Positions 34,676 through 41,724 of a DNA stretch of 41,724 nucleotides are shown here, piece after piece. Origin of the DNA: an uncultured Lutimaribacter sp. (GTDB lineage Bacteria > Pseudomonadota > Alphaproteobacteria > Rhodobacterales > Rhodobacteraceae); NCBI GenBank assembly GCA_913061505.1, contig CAJXSO010000023.1, forward strand, positions 1-41,724, in the 5' to 3' direction. The translations under genes were made by a program, and so were the position numbers. How positions within the stretch are numbered: the stretch's first letter is position 1; each line of letters opens with the position of its first letter. Below the pieces are notes generated by a model, which saw only the letters and a list, made by a program, of their open reading frames with translations, had not been told where the DNA came from and did no database searches.

Positions 34676-34710
34676 CTATAGGTGTAGTTTTCGCGGCAAT
34701 CAATAGCGCA

Positions 34711-34733
34711 AGTGGCCAAACAAAAACGCCCCC
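34711..34733. repeat. Direct repeat, right copy
   Basis: Identical over 23 bases to 33745-33767. Here the hairpin it begins is completed by GGGGGCG (34738-34744) and a real T tract, so this copy looks like the intact, functional terminator half. Confidence 0.85.
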
Positions 34734-34751
34734 TGTCGGGGGCGTTTTTTT
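34727..34751. terminator. Bidirectional terminator next to aminotransferase
   Basis: CGCCCCC (34727-34733) and GGGGGCG (34738-34744) with a TGTC loop. Seven T follow on the plus strand and five A precede, giving a U tract on the minus strand too. It terminates the aminotransferase gene and was probably once shared with dapA. Confidence 0.85.
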
Positions 34752-34767
34752 AAGCTTGGGTTTGGGT

Positions 34768-35952
34768 TTAAATGCCCACGTCGATAATGGCTTTGGCCAA
34801 GATCGGCACCGATTGTGCATTAAGCCCTGCGATATTCAGGCGGCTGTCGCCCACCATGTAAATGGCGTGTTCGGCGCGCAGGCGTTCTACATGCTCTGGG
34901 CTGGCCCCCAGGCGCGAGAACATGCCGCGGTGTTGGGCGATAAAGGCAAAACGGTCGGATCCTGACAGTTTTTGCAGCTCGCTTGCCAGTTGGGTGCGCA
35001 GCCCCAGCATGGAAAGGCGCACCTCTTCCAGCTCGGCGGCCCAATCGGCGCGCAGTTCGGGCGTGTGCAAAATGGTGCTGACAATGCGCGCGCCATGATC
35101 TGGCGGGAAAGAATAATTCTGGCGGTTGAGGAAATTCAAATTGCCCTGCATCACGCCTTTCAGGCTGGCATCGTTCGAGATGGCCATCAAAATACCAGTG
35201 CGTTCGCGGTAAACGCCAAAGTTTTTGGAACAGCTGGCAGCGATCAGGCATTCGGGCACAGAGGCGGCCACCATGCGGGTGGCGGCGGCATCTTCTTCCA
35301 GACCGTCGCCAAAACCCTGATAGGCGATATCGATCATCGGGATCGCGCCCTTGCGGTTTAGCACCTCGACCACCGCCTGCCATTCGGCTGCATTCAGGTT
35401 GGCGCCTGTTGGGTTGTGGCAGCAGCCATGCAGCAGCACCACATCGCCGGCCTGGGCCTGTTCCAGATCGGCCAGCATGGCATTGGCATCTACGCCGCGG
35501 GTCTCGGCATCGAAATAGCGGTATTCAACCACGGGCATGTTGAGATATTTCAAAATGCTGACGTGGTTGGGCCATGTCGGGTTTGATACAAAGACGCGCG
35601 CATCGGGGTTGACCATGCGCACCAGCTCGAAGGCCTGGCGCACGGCGCCAGTGCCACCGGGGGTGGCCACAGCGGCCACATTGGCCGGCGCTACGGCATC
35701 GCCCAAAACCAGCGAGATCATCGCATCGGCATAGGCCGGATCGCCCGCCAGTGCCACGTAAGATTTGCTGTCTTGGTCTTGCCAAATCTTCTGTTCGGCC
35801 GCTTTTACTGCACGCATTACGGGCGTGACGCCTTGGGCGTTTTTGTAAACGCCTACGCCCAGGTCAATTTTGCTGGGGCGCGGATCGTCTTTGTACAGTT
35901 GCATAAGCTGCAGAATTTTATCTGCAGGCTGTTCCTTTAGGGAAGAAAACAT
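34768..35952 (-). CDS. Aromatic/aspartate aminotransferase (class I)
   Basis: A 394-residue PLP enzyme of the aspartate/tyrosine aminotransferase (AspC/TyrB) group. KIDLGVGVYKN at 28-38, GGTGAVRQAFE, NPTWPNH (124-130), HGCCHNPTG (175-183) and the Schiff-base Lys243 in SCSKNFGVYRERTG are all characteristic; DSRLNIAGLN gives the substrate-carboxylate Arg near the end. It transfers amino groups from aspartate or aromatic amino acids to 2-oxoglutarate. The ATG at 35952 overlaps the stop of the sulfurtransferase gene (TGATG) and has GGAGACC upstream, so the two genes are coupled. Together they could process cysteine to 3-mercaptopyruvate and then sulfane sulfur, because aspartate aminotransferases accept cysteine. 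Confidence 0.93.
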   Translation of the reverse strand: MFSSLKEQPADKILQLMQLYKDDPRPSKIDLGVGVYKNAQGVTPVMRAVKAAEQKIWQDQDSKSYVALAGDPAYADAMISLVLGDAVAPANVAAVATPGGTGAVRQAFELVRMVNPDARVFVSNPTWPNHVSILKYLNMPVVEYRYFDAETRGVDANAMLADLEQAQAGDVVLLHGCCHNPTGANLNAAEWQAVVEVLNRKGAIPMIDIAYQGFGDGLEEDAAATRMVAASVPECLIAASCSKNFGVYRERTGILMAISNDASLKGVMQGNLNFLNRQNYSFPPDHGARIVSTILHTPELRADWAAELEEVRLSMLGLRTQLASELQKLSGSDRFAFIAQHRGMFSRLGASPEHVERLRAEHAIYMVGDSRLNIAGLNAQSVPILAKAIIDVGI

Positions 35953-36809
35953 CAATGGTCTCCGGTTGCGACGGGCAAGGTGGGGAACGCCCCCCATTCT
36001 GTCCATGAGCCGTCATAAAGCGAATGGTCGGTTTTGCCGATACGTTCCAGCGCCAAGCTGATGATGGCCGCTGTCACCCCAGAACCGCAGGTGGTGATTG
36101 CGGGTTTGGCCAGGTCAACGCCTGCTGCGGCGAACACGGCGCGCAATGCATCTGGGGTTTTCATGGTGCCATCGGCATTAAGCAAGCTGGTGAAAGGCAC
36201 GTTTTTCGAGCCAGGAATATGCCCGCCGCGCAGGCCTGCGCGCGGCTCGGGGTCGGTGCCGCTGAACCGCCCGGCCGAACGGGCATCGAGAATTTCGTGA
36301 TCACCCAGTTTCGAGGCGGATGACACCTGGGTAACATCGCGCACCAAATGCGCCTGGCGGCGCACCGTCATGTGGCGGTCGCGCACCATTGGGGGCAGGT
36401 CTTCGGTGGGGCGGCCTTCGGCCAGCCATTTGGGCAAGCCACCATCCAGCACTGCGATGTTTTCCTGGCCCATCAGCTTGAACGTCCACCACACGCGCGG
36501 GGCGGAATAGATGCCGATATTGTCATAGACCACCACCTGGTGGCCATCGCCCACGCCCATGGCCCGCAGGCGCGACATGAATTTTTCGATCGGAGGGGCC
36601 ATATGCGGCAATTCCGAGCGGTGATCGCTGATATCGTCTATATCGAAATAGCGTGCACCGGGGATATGGGCCGCGTCATAGGCGGCCTTGGCATCGCCCT
36701 CGACGCCGGGCAACAACCAGCTGGCATCAAGGATGCGCAGATCCGGGTCTTTCAAATGTGCGGCCAGCCATTCGGTTGAAACCAGCACCTTCGGGTCGTC
36801 ATTGGCCAT
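35952..36809 (-). CDS. sseA: 3-mercaptopyruvate sulfurtransferase
   Basis: A 285-residue protein with two rhodanese domains. The catalytic loop in the second domain is CGSGVTAA with Cys241; the CGSGVT form marks 3-mercaptopyruvate sulfurtransferase, whereas thiosulfate sulfurtransferases carry CRKGVT. LDASWLLPG and DIDDISDHRSELPHM in the first domain are also typical. It moves sulfur from 3-mercaptopyruvate to a thiol acceptor or cyanide, releasing pyruvate. Translational overlap with the downstream aminotransferase, which can produce 3-mercaptopyruvate from cysteine, makes biochemical sense. The ATG at 36809 follows GGGGGATC. Confidence 0.93.
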   Translation of the reverse strand: MANDDPKVLVSTEWLAAHLKDPDLRILDASWLLPGVEGDAKAAYDAAHIPGARYFDIDDISDHRSELPHMAPPIEKFMSRLRAMGVGDGHQVVVYDNIGIYSAPRVWWTFKLMGQENIAVLDGGLPKWLAEGRPTEDLPPMVRDRHMTVRRQAHLVRDVTQVSSASKLGDHEILDARSAGRFSGTDPEPRAGLRGGHIPGSKNVPFTSLLNADGTMKTPDALRAVFAAAGVDLAKPAITTCGSGVTAAIISLALERIGKTDHSLYDGSWTEWGAFPTLPVATGDH

Positions 36810-36879
36810 GGTGATCCCCCCAGTTTGATGTCTGTTCTCTGCCTACATCGGGGGGCGGATGCTGACAAGTGTTGCAGCA

Positions 36880-37356
36880 CTAGCCAGAGTGCCGCAACAG
36901 CCGCTGTTTTTGGCGGTTCCAATCGCGCTTGGCCTCGGTTGCGCGTTTGTCGACGTTTTTCTTACCCTTGGCGATGCCCAGCTTTAGCTTGGCGATGCCA
37001 CGATGGTTGAAATACAACACCAAAGGCACCAGCGTCATGCCCTTGCGCTGGGTTGCATTCCACAGCCGCGACAGCTCTTTTTTTGACACCAGCAGCTTGC
37101 GCTTGCGGCGCTCTTCGTGGCCCCATGTTTTGGCTTGCTCGTAGGCGGGGATATAGCTGTTGACCAGCCACAGCTCGCCCTCTTCTACGGCTGCGTAACA
37201 TTCCACGATATTGGCCGCCTTTTGGCGCAGTGATTTCACCTCGGATCCCAGCAGCATGATGCCGCATTCGATATCTTCCTCGATGGCATAATCATACCGC
37301 GCCCGCCGGTTTTCGGCGATGATCTTGTAATTCGGGTCTGTTTTCGTTTTGGCCAT
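36880..37356 (-). CDS. smpB: SsrA-binding protein SmpB
   Basis: A 158-residue RNA-binding protein that brings tmRNA to stalled ribosomes. [44 protein letters not shown] and the basic C-terminal tail ([20 protein letters not shown]) are family hallmarks. Length is standard. The ATG at 37356 has only a weak AGG upstream, but the protein then starts as its relatives do; the frame continues upstream without support. No tmRNA gene is seen in this window. Confidence 0.96.
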   Translation of the reverse strand: MAKTKTDPNYKIIAENRRARYDYAIEEDIECGIMLLGSEVKSLRQKAANIVECYAAVEEGELWLVNSYIPAYEQAKTWGHEERRKRKLLVSKKELSRLWNATQRKGMTLVPLVLYFNHRGIAKLKLGIAKGKKNVDKRATEAKRDWNRQKQRLLRHSG

Positions 37357-37428
37357 GGGCCTGTGATTATCTGACCGATTGCGCGCTGTCCATTGGGGCT
37401 GATGGGGGCGCGCCAAATAGGGCGCATC

Positions 37429-38334
37429 TTACCAGCCTTGCCCGCCCTTTTCGCTGAAATGCGCCACCAGAAAATCGATGAACGCCCGCACCTTGGGCTG
37501 GGTAAAGCGGCCCGGTGGGTAAACGGCGTAAATGCCTGTGCTTTCAACGGGCAGATCTGGCATAACATCCACCACCTGGCCCTGTTCCATGGCGTTGGCA
37601 TATAAAAACGAGGGCAGATAGGCGATGCCCAGCCCGGCGATGCAGGCATTCAGCAGCGATTGCCCATCATTAACCGACAGCCAGCCGGCACTGCGAATCT
37701 GGCGCTCTTCGCCCGAGGGGGCGGTGATTTTCCATGCATTGCCCGAGGCCTGGTTCGAATAGTGCAGCAATTTGTGGGCGTTCAAATCATCCAAGCGCTC
37801 AGGGCGGCCATGTTTTTCAAAATAGCTGGGGGCTGCAATCATGCGCATTTGCGTTTCGGTCAGTTTGCGGGCGCGCAGGCTGCTGTCTTCCAGATCGCCC
37901 ATGCGAATGGCCATATCAAAGCCCTCGCTGATCAGCTCGACATAGCGATTGTTCAGCACCATATTCACCGTGATTTCTGGATATTTCTGCAAAAAATCCC
38001 CCAAGATCGGTGACAGGTGGTTCACGCCAAAATCTGTAGCCACGCTTAAGCGTAACAGCCCTGTGGGTGCCGATTGCATCGAGGCCACCAGCGCATCGGC
38101 CTCGCCCGCATCGCTTAACACGCGGCGGGCGCGGTCATAATAGGCCAGCCCAATTTCTGTGGGGCTGACGCGGCGGGTGGTGCGGTTGAGCAATCGCGCA
38201 CCCAAACGCGCCTCGAGGCTAGAGACATGTTTCGAAACAGCCGATTTTGAAATACCCATCTTTTTGGCTGCATCGGTAAAGCCGCCTTGGTCTACGACGG
38301 TTGCAAATGCCTCCATCTCGGTCAAACGATCCAT
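37429..38334 (-). CDS. LysR family transcriptional regulator
   Basis: A 301-residue LysR-type regulator. The winged helix-turn-helix covers about residues 1-60 (FTDAAKKMGISKSAVSKHVS, LNRTTRRVSPTE). The rest is a periplasmic-binding-protein-like effector domain. It resembles the large uncharacterised group often annotated as YafC- or DsdC-like. It is divergent from an EamA exporter across 193 bp that contains a perfect dyad, so control of that exporter is the natural guess. AAAGGACATAAGG precedes the ATG at 38334. The effector is unknown. Confidence 0.92.
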   Translation of the reverse strand: MDRLTEMEAFATVVDQGGFTDAAKKMGISKSAVSKHVSSLEARLGARLLNRTTRRVSPTEIGLAYYDRARRVLSDAGEADALVASMQSAPTGLLRLSVATDFGVNHLSPILGDFLQKYPEITVNMVLNNRYVELISEGFDMAIRMGDLEDSSLRARKLTETQMRMIAAPSYFEKHGRPERLDDLNAHKLLHYSNQASGNAWKITAPSGEERQIRSAGWLSVNDGQSLLNACIAGLGIAYLPSFLYANAMEQGQVVDVMPDLPVESTGIYAVYPPGRFTQPKVRAFIDFLVAHFSEKGGQGW

Positions 38335-38375
38335 GCCTTATGTCCTTTTCGCCAGTTGCTAAGCGCTGCGTGCAA

Positions 38376-38390
38376 AATTCGCGCCGAATT
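38376..38390. promoter_or_regulatory. Perfect dyad between LysR and EamA genes
   Basis: AATTCG (38376-38381), CGC, CGAATT (38385-38390) is a perfect 15-bp dyad, 42 bases upstream of the LysR start. Its location suits an autoregulatory LysR site. LysR boxes usually have a T-N11-A core and I could not align that convincingly. Confidence 0.4.
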
Positions 38391-38527
38391 CGGGCAGCAC
38401 TGGGGCACACGCGGGACAAAAGAGGGGTTTTATTGGTATCGTTCTGCGGCAGGAAACAACGCATACCGCATTTTGGCCGTAGTCTTGCGGCCTTGTGGGG
38501 GGCGTGGGCTGGGCGCATTCTGCCGCC

Positions 38528-39433
38528 ATGAGCACGCCCACACCCCATGCCCCCGAACCGCTTTTCTGGCGCCTGGCGCCCATGGCCTTTGTGCTGTTTT
38601 GGGCGGCTGGATACAGCTTTGCCAAGATGGGCCTGCCCCATATCAAACCCATGACGCTGCTGGCGCTGCGCTATAGCCTTGCGGTGCTGGTGCTGCTGCC
38701 GGTGCTATTGGTGCATCGCCCCACCTGGCCCAGCGGATGGCGCCATTGGGCGGCGATTGCTGCCACCGGGTTTTTGATACAATGCGTCTATTTCGGCCTG
38801 GCCTATCAGGCGATGGATTATGGCATGAATGCGGGCACCACGGCCATTATCATGGCGTTGCAGCCCATTTTGGTGGCCAGCCTGTCGCCCTTGGTCACAG
38901 GCAGCCGCTATACCACGCAATTGTGGCTTGGCCTGGTTTTGGGCCTGGCTGGCGTGGTTGTGGTGATTGCCGCCGGTGGCACATTGGGGCCCAGCCCCTG
39001 GGGGGCGGTGCTGTTTGCGCTGATGGCGCTGGCGGGAATGACGGCGGCGACCTTGTTTGAAAAATGGCACGGCCGCCGCACCGACCCTGTGGTGGGCGGG
39101 CTGGTGCAATATATCGTGGGGGCGGCGGTGCTGGTGCCGGTGGCCTGGATTAGTGGTATTGGCCATATCGATTGGGGCACCGAGCTGGCCATTTCGCTGG
39201 CCTATTTGGTGATTGTGAATTCCATCGTATCGATCAGCCTGTTTGTGGGGCTGTTGCAACGCGGCGATGCCACGCGGATTTCGGCGCTGATGTATCTGGT
39301 GCCACCGCTTGCCCTGTTAATTGCATGGGGCGTGCTGGGCGAAAAGATGACACCCCTTGCCCTGCTGGGCATGCTGATTTGTGTCACGGGTGTTTGGCTG
39401 GTCAACCGCGCGGGGCGCGCCAACCCGGCCTAG
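38528..39433 (+). CDS. EamA/DMT family transporter
   Basis: A 301-residue inner-membrane protein with about ten hydrophobic helices arranged as two EamA repeats. AAGYSFAKMGLPHIKPMTLLALR (helix 1 region, key motif F-A-K and P-M-T-L-L-A-L-R) and the second repeat around YLVPPLALLIAW are typical of the drug/metabolite transporter superfamily. Substrates range from amino acids to nucleotides, and nothing here selects one. It is divergent from a LysR regulator, which probably controls it. I chose the ATG at 38528; an internal ATG at 38582 would remove part of the cytoplasmic N-terminus only. No terminator is obvious, though GGCCATG/CATGGCC forms a small hairpin at the stop. Confidence 0.88.
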   Translation: MSTPTPHAPEPLFWRLAPMAFVLFWAAGYSFAKMGLPHIKPMTLLALRYSLAVLVLLPVLLVHRPTWPSGWRHWAAIAATGFLIQCVYFGLAYQAMDYGMNAGTTAIIMALQPILVASLSPLVTGSRYTTQLWLGLVLGLAGVVVVIAAGGTLGPSPWGAVLFALMALAGMTAATLFEKWHGRRTDPVVGGLVQYIVGAAVLVPVAWISGIGHIDWGTELAISLAYLVIVNSIVSISLFVGLLQRGDATRISALMYLVPPLALLIAWGVLGEKMTPLALLGMLICVTGVWLVNRAGRANPA

Positions 39434-39492
39434 GCCATGCGACATGGCCCGGGCCGCAGCCGGGTGCAGCTGTGCGCCGGTGGCGGGGGCGC

Positions 39493-40524
39493 TTAGGCCC
39501 CGCGCACCGCGTCGATCATGCGTTGCACATTGTCGGGGTCGGCATCGGGTGTAATGCCGTGGCCCAAGTTGAAAATATGTGGCCCGTTTGAAAGGGCGCG
39601 CACGATGCGTTTGGTTTCATCGATCAGCGCCTGCCCGCCTGTCACCATATGCGACGATTTCAGGTTGCCCTGCACACAGCCATCAGGCTGCACGTGCTGG
39701 GCCACCCATTCTGCGCTTACGCTGTCATCCACGGCCACACAATCGGCGCCGGTTTGTTTGCCAAAGCCGATATAGCCATCGCCGGCCTCGCGCGGGAAGG
39801 CGATGATGGGGGTGTTGGGGTGGCGGGCTTTCAATGCGGCGATAATCTGCGCGGCGGGGGCCACGGCGTAGCGCTGGAAATCTTCGCCCTTTAGCGAGCC
39901 TGCCCAGCTGTCGAAAATCTTGACCACTTCGGCACCGGCATCGATCTGGCGCGACAGATATTCGATGGTGGCCTCGGTGATGCGCGCCAAAAGCGCCTCG
40001 AACAGGGGGCGGTTTTCGGCCTTTAGCGCATGGGCTGGCCCCTGGTCTTTGGTGCCGCGGCCGGCAATCATATAGGTGGCCACCGTCCATGGGGCCCCGG
40101 CAAAGCCAATCAGCGTGGTTTCGCGCGGCAGTTCACGGGCCAGAATGCGCACGGTTTCATAAACCGGGTTCAGCGTGGCATCGATTTCATCGACGGGCTT
40201 TAGCTGCGCAAGCTGGTCTGGGGTGGTGATGGTTGACAGGCGCGGGCCCTCGCCGGTGACAAACCACAGATCTGCCCCCAGCGCCTGTGGCAACAGCAAG
40301 ATATCGGCAAACAGAATCGCCGCATCAAACCCATAGCGGCGAATGGGCTGCAGCGTGACCTCGGCCGCCAGATCCGAGTTGTAGCACAGCGACAAAAAAT
40401 CGCCCGCCTGTGCGCGGGTGGCACGGTATTCTGGCAGGTAACGCCCGGCTTGGCGCATCATCCAAATTGGGGGCACCGCCTGAGTTTCGCCTGCCAGCGC
40501 CTTTAAAATTGTTTTTTCTGCCAT
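39493..40524 (-). CDS. hemE: Uroporphyrinogen decarboxylase
   Basis: A 343-residue cytoplasmic enzyme that removes four carboxyls from uroporphyrinogen III to give coproporphyrinogen III in heme and bacteriochlorophyll synthesis. The signature [11 protein letters not shown] is at 24-34, the active-site Asp lies in [10 protein letters not shown], and [17 protein letters not shown] is the second family motif. AAAGGAATTATC precedes the ATG at 40524. It is divergent from hemC with a 99-bp gap that contains a PpsR-type site. Confidence 0.97.
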   Translation of the reverse strand: MAEKTILKALAGETQAVPPIWMMRQAGRYLPEYRATRAQAGDFLSLCYNSDLAAEVTLQPIRRYGFDAAILFADILLLPQALGADLWFVTGEGPRLSTITTPDQLAQLKPVDEIDATLNPVYETVRILARELPRETTLIGFAGAPWTVATYMIAGRGTKDQGPAHALKAENRPLFEALLARITEATIEYLSRQIDAGAEVVKIFDSWAGSLKGEDFQRYAVAPAAQIIAALKARHPNTPIIAFPREAGDGYIGFGKQTGADCVAVDDSVSAEWVAQHVQPDGCVQGNLKSSHMVTGGQALIDETKRIVRALSNGPHIFNLGHGITPDADPDNVQRMIDAVRGA

Positions 40525-40589
40525 GATAATTCCTTTCCGTTACCGCCCTTGGACCACTGGCAATAAGCCTATGTCAAGAACGAGCGACT

Positions 40590-40607
40590 TGTCAGAACAA
40601 TCTGACA
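40590..40607. promoter_or_regulatory. TGT-N12-ACA palindrome (PpsR/CrtJ-type) between hemE and hemC
   Basis: TGTCAGA (40590-40596), ACAA, TCTGACA (40601-40607) is a perfect palindrome that fits the TGT-N12-ACA consensus of PpsR/CrtJ, the redox- and light-responsive repressor of photosynthesis and heme genes. A weaker TGT-N12-ACT lies directly before it (40572-40589). Heme genes are known targets of CrtJ in Rhodobacter. If right, the host is or was phototrophic. Confidence 0.65.
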
Positions 40608-40623
40608 CGTCTAAGCAAACATT

Positions 40624-41583
40624 ATGACAACGCAATTGCCCACCCCCGCCTCACCTTTGAAGATCGGCACCCGCGGATCGCCGCTGGCTTTGGCGCAAGC
40701 CTACGAGACCCGCGCGCGCCTGATGCAGGCCTTTCAACTGCCCGAAGATGCCTTTGAAATCGTGGTGATTAAAACCACCGGCGATGATGCTGCGCTGATT
40801 GCCAAAGACCGGCCTTTGAAAGAAATCGGCGGCAAGGGGCTGTTTACCAAAGAGATTGAAGAACAGCTGCTTGACGGGCGCATCGATATTGCGGTGCATT
40901 CGATGAAAGATATGCCCGTGGCGCAGCCCGACGGGTTGGTGCTGGATTGCTATTTGCCGCGCGAGGATGTGCGCGATGCCTTTGTCAGCCTAACGTTTCC
41001 GGGGCTGCATGCCCTGCCTGCGGGTGCCAAGGTGGGCTCGTCCTCGCTGCGCCGGCGGGCACAGCTGCTGAACAAATTTCCCCATCTGCAAGTGGTCGAG
41101 TTTCGCGGAAACGTGCAGACGCGGATGAAAAAGCTGGGCGATGGCGTGGCCGAAGCCACGTTTTTGGCCATGGCGGGGCTGAACCGGCTGGGCATGGACG
41201 AGGTGGCACGCACAGCCATAGCCCCCGAAGACATGCTGCCAGCCGTGGCGCAAGGCACAATCGGCATCGAGCGGCGGCAAGCAGATCATGACACGCATGC
41301 CATGCTGCAGGCCATCCACCACGGCCCCACCGGCCAGCGGCTGGCTGCAGAACGCGCATTTTTGGCCGCGTTGGATGGCTCGTGCGAGACACCCATCGCA
41401 GGTTTGGCCGAATTGGATGGCGCCACCATTCGCCTGCGCGGCGAGGTCTTGCGCCCCGATGGGTCGGAAAGCATCACCGCCGATCGCACCGCCCCCATCT
41501 CGGATGCGGCGGCTTTGGGCACCGATATGGCGCGTGACCTGCTAGAACAGGCGGGGCCTGGGTTTTTTGACTGGCGCAGCTGA
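40624..41583 (+). CDS. hemC: Porphobilinogen deaminase
   Basis: A 319-residue enzyme that polymerises four porphobilinogens into hydroxymethylbilane. Cys254 in DGSCETPIAG holds the dipyrromethane cofactor. KIGTRGSPLALAQA, GGKGLFTKEIEE (70-81), VHSMKDMP (91-98) and RRRAQLL (143-149) with the substrate arginines are all present. The ATG at 40624 is only 16 bases from the end of the PpsR-type palindrome, so repression by steric block is easy to picture. There is no strong ribosome site, only AAGC, but the start matches relatives. Confidence 0.96.
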   Translation: MTTQLPTPASPLKIGTRGSPLALAQAYETRARLMQAFQLPEDAFEIVVIKTTGDDAALIAKDRPLKEIGGKGLFTKEIEEQLLDGRIDIAVHSMKDMPVAQPDGLVLDCYLPREDVRDAFVSLTFPGLHALPAGAKVGSSSLRRRAQLLNKFPHLQVVEFRGNVQTRMKKLGDGVAEATFLAMAGLNRLGMDEVARTAIAPEDMLPAVAQGTIGIERRQADHDTHAMLQAIHHGPTGQRLAAERAFLAALDGSCETPIAGLAELDGATIRLRGEVLRPDGSESITADRTAPISDAAALGTDMARDLLEQAGPGFFDWRS

Positions 41584-41630
41584 GACAGAAAAAGATGCAG
41601 GGCGCCGGCAAAAAACTGCGGTTTCCTGTC

Positions 41631-41657
41631 TTGACCACGCCCGCGGCTTTGCATAAA
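41631..41657 (+). promoter_or_regulatory. Likely promoter of the tRNA-Met gene
   Basis: TTGACC (41631-41636) and CATAAA (41652-41657) are spaced about 15 bases, or 16 to ATAAAC. This fits a sigma-70-type promoter placing the start just before the tRNA at 41671. The -35 is good, the -10 is moderate. Confidence 0.5.
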
Positions 41658-41670
41658 CCGCGCTCACCGT

Positions 41671-41724
41671 GGCGGAGTAGCTCAGTTGGTTAGAGCAGCG
41701 GAATCATAATCCGCGTGTCGGGGG
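41671..41724 (+). tRNA. tRNA-Met (CAT), partial
   Basis: The first 54 bases of a tRNA run to the window edge. The acceptor strand is GGCGGAG, the D arm contains AGCTCAGTTGGTTAGAGC, and the anticodon stem GCGGA/TCCGC encloses the loop ATCATAA with anticodon CAT. This fits an elongator methionine tRNA; a tRNA-Ile with modified CAT is less likely. The T arm and 3' end lie outside the window. Confidence 0.93.

Larger units (their letters stand above)
33745..34710. mobile_element. Putative DUF3800 cassette flanked by direct repeats
   Basis: The 966 bp from the left repeat to the base before the right repeat hold one gene and are visibly more AT-rich than both neighbours. Removing them would join dapA to a compact bidirectional terminator shared with the convergent aminotransferase gene, the layout expected of an undisturbed locus. 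This suggests insertion with duplication of a 23-bp target or site-specific recombination at a terminator. No integrase or transposase is inside and I see no matching terminal inverted repeats. Mobility is inference. Confidence 0.45.

Overview
The window is GC-rich, gene-dense bacterial DNA and reads as part of an alphaproteobacterial chromosome, most likely a member of the Rhodobacterales (Roseobacter/Rhodobacter group). The grounds are a malyl-CoA lyase very like Mcl1 of Rhodobacter, divergent hemE/hemC with a PpsR-type TGT-N12-ACA site between them, a DgcN/DgcA D-glutamate pair, dimethylglycine/sarcosine dehydrogenase-type flavoproteins beside a homocysteine methyltransferase, and an intergenic element of a kind I recall from this order. 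No rRNA, CRISPR array, integrase or transposase gene is visible, and no gene-free stretch exceeds 300 bases.

Region 1 (1-13060) is a long plus-strand acyl-CoA catabolism cluster behind a divergent quinone oxidoreductase-type gene. It encodes an acyl-CoA ligase, two adjacent acyl-CoA dehydrogenases, two SDRs, a MaoC hydratase, a thiolase, a nitronate monooxygenase-type flavoprotein, a histidine phosphatase, an ACAD10/11-type kinase, a PaaI-type thioesterase and a CurA-type reductase. Together these make a full activation/beta-oxidation set. The kinase suggests that hydroxylated acyl-CoAs, such as 4-hydroxyacyl-CoAs, may be substrates.

Region 2 (13060-24905) starts with a small exported His/Met-rich protein. 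It continues with a minus-strand operon of XRE-cupin regulator, LysE exporter, dimethylglycine dehydrogenase-like flavoprotein, homocysteine methyltransferase and sarcosine dehydrogenase-like flavoprotein, which fits stepwise demethylation of betaine to glycine. The regulator is preceded by four regularly spaced CGTGAAA half-sites. Upstream lie a flavodoxin-like gene joined to a GMC (choline dehydrogenase-type) gene, and a divergent Lrp/alanine dehydrogenase pair.

Region 3 (24951-32711) holds a cation efflux transporter, mscL, a D-amino-acid aminotransferase-dgcA-dgcN operon that could drain D-amino acids through D-glutamate, mcl1 of the ethylmalonyl-CoA pathway, and a lytic transglycosylase.

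Region 4 (32859-37428) contains dapA, an aromatic/aspartate aminotransferase, a 3-mercaptopyruvate sulfurtransferase and smpB. Between the convergent dapA and aminotransferase genes sits a roughly 966-bp, visibly more AT-rich insert with one DUF3800 gene. It is bounded by a 23-bp direct repeat that includes half of a terminator hairpin. This is the most unusual structure in the window.

Region 5 (37429-41724) has a LysR regulator divergent from an EamA exporter, hemE divergent from hemC, and the first part of a tRNA-Met gene running off the end.
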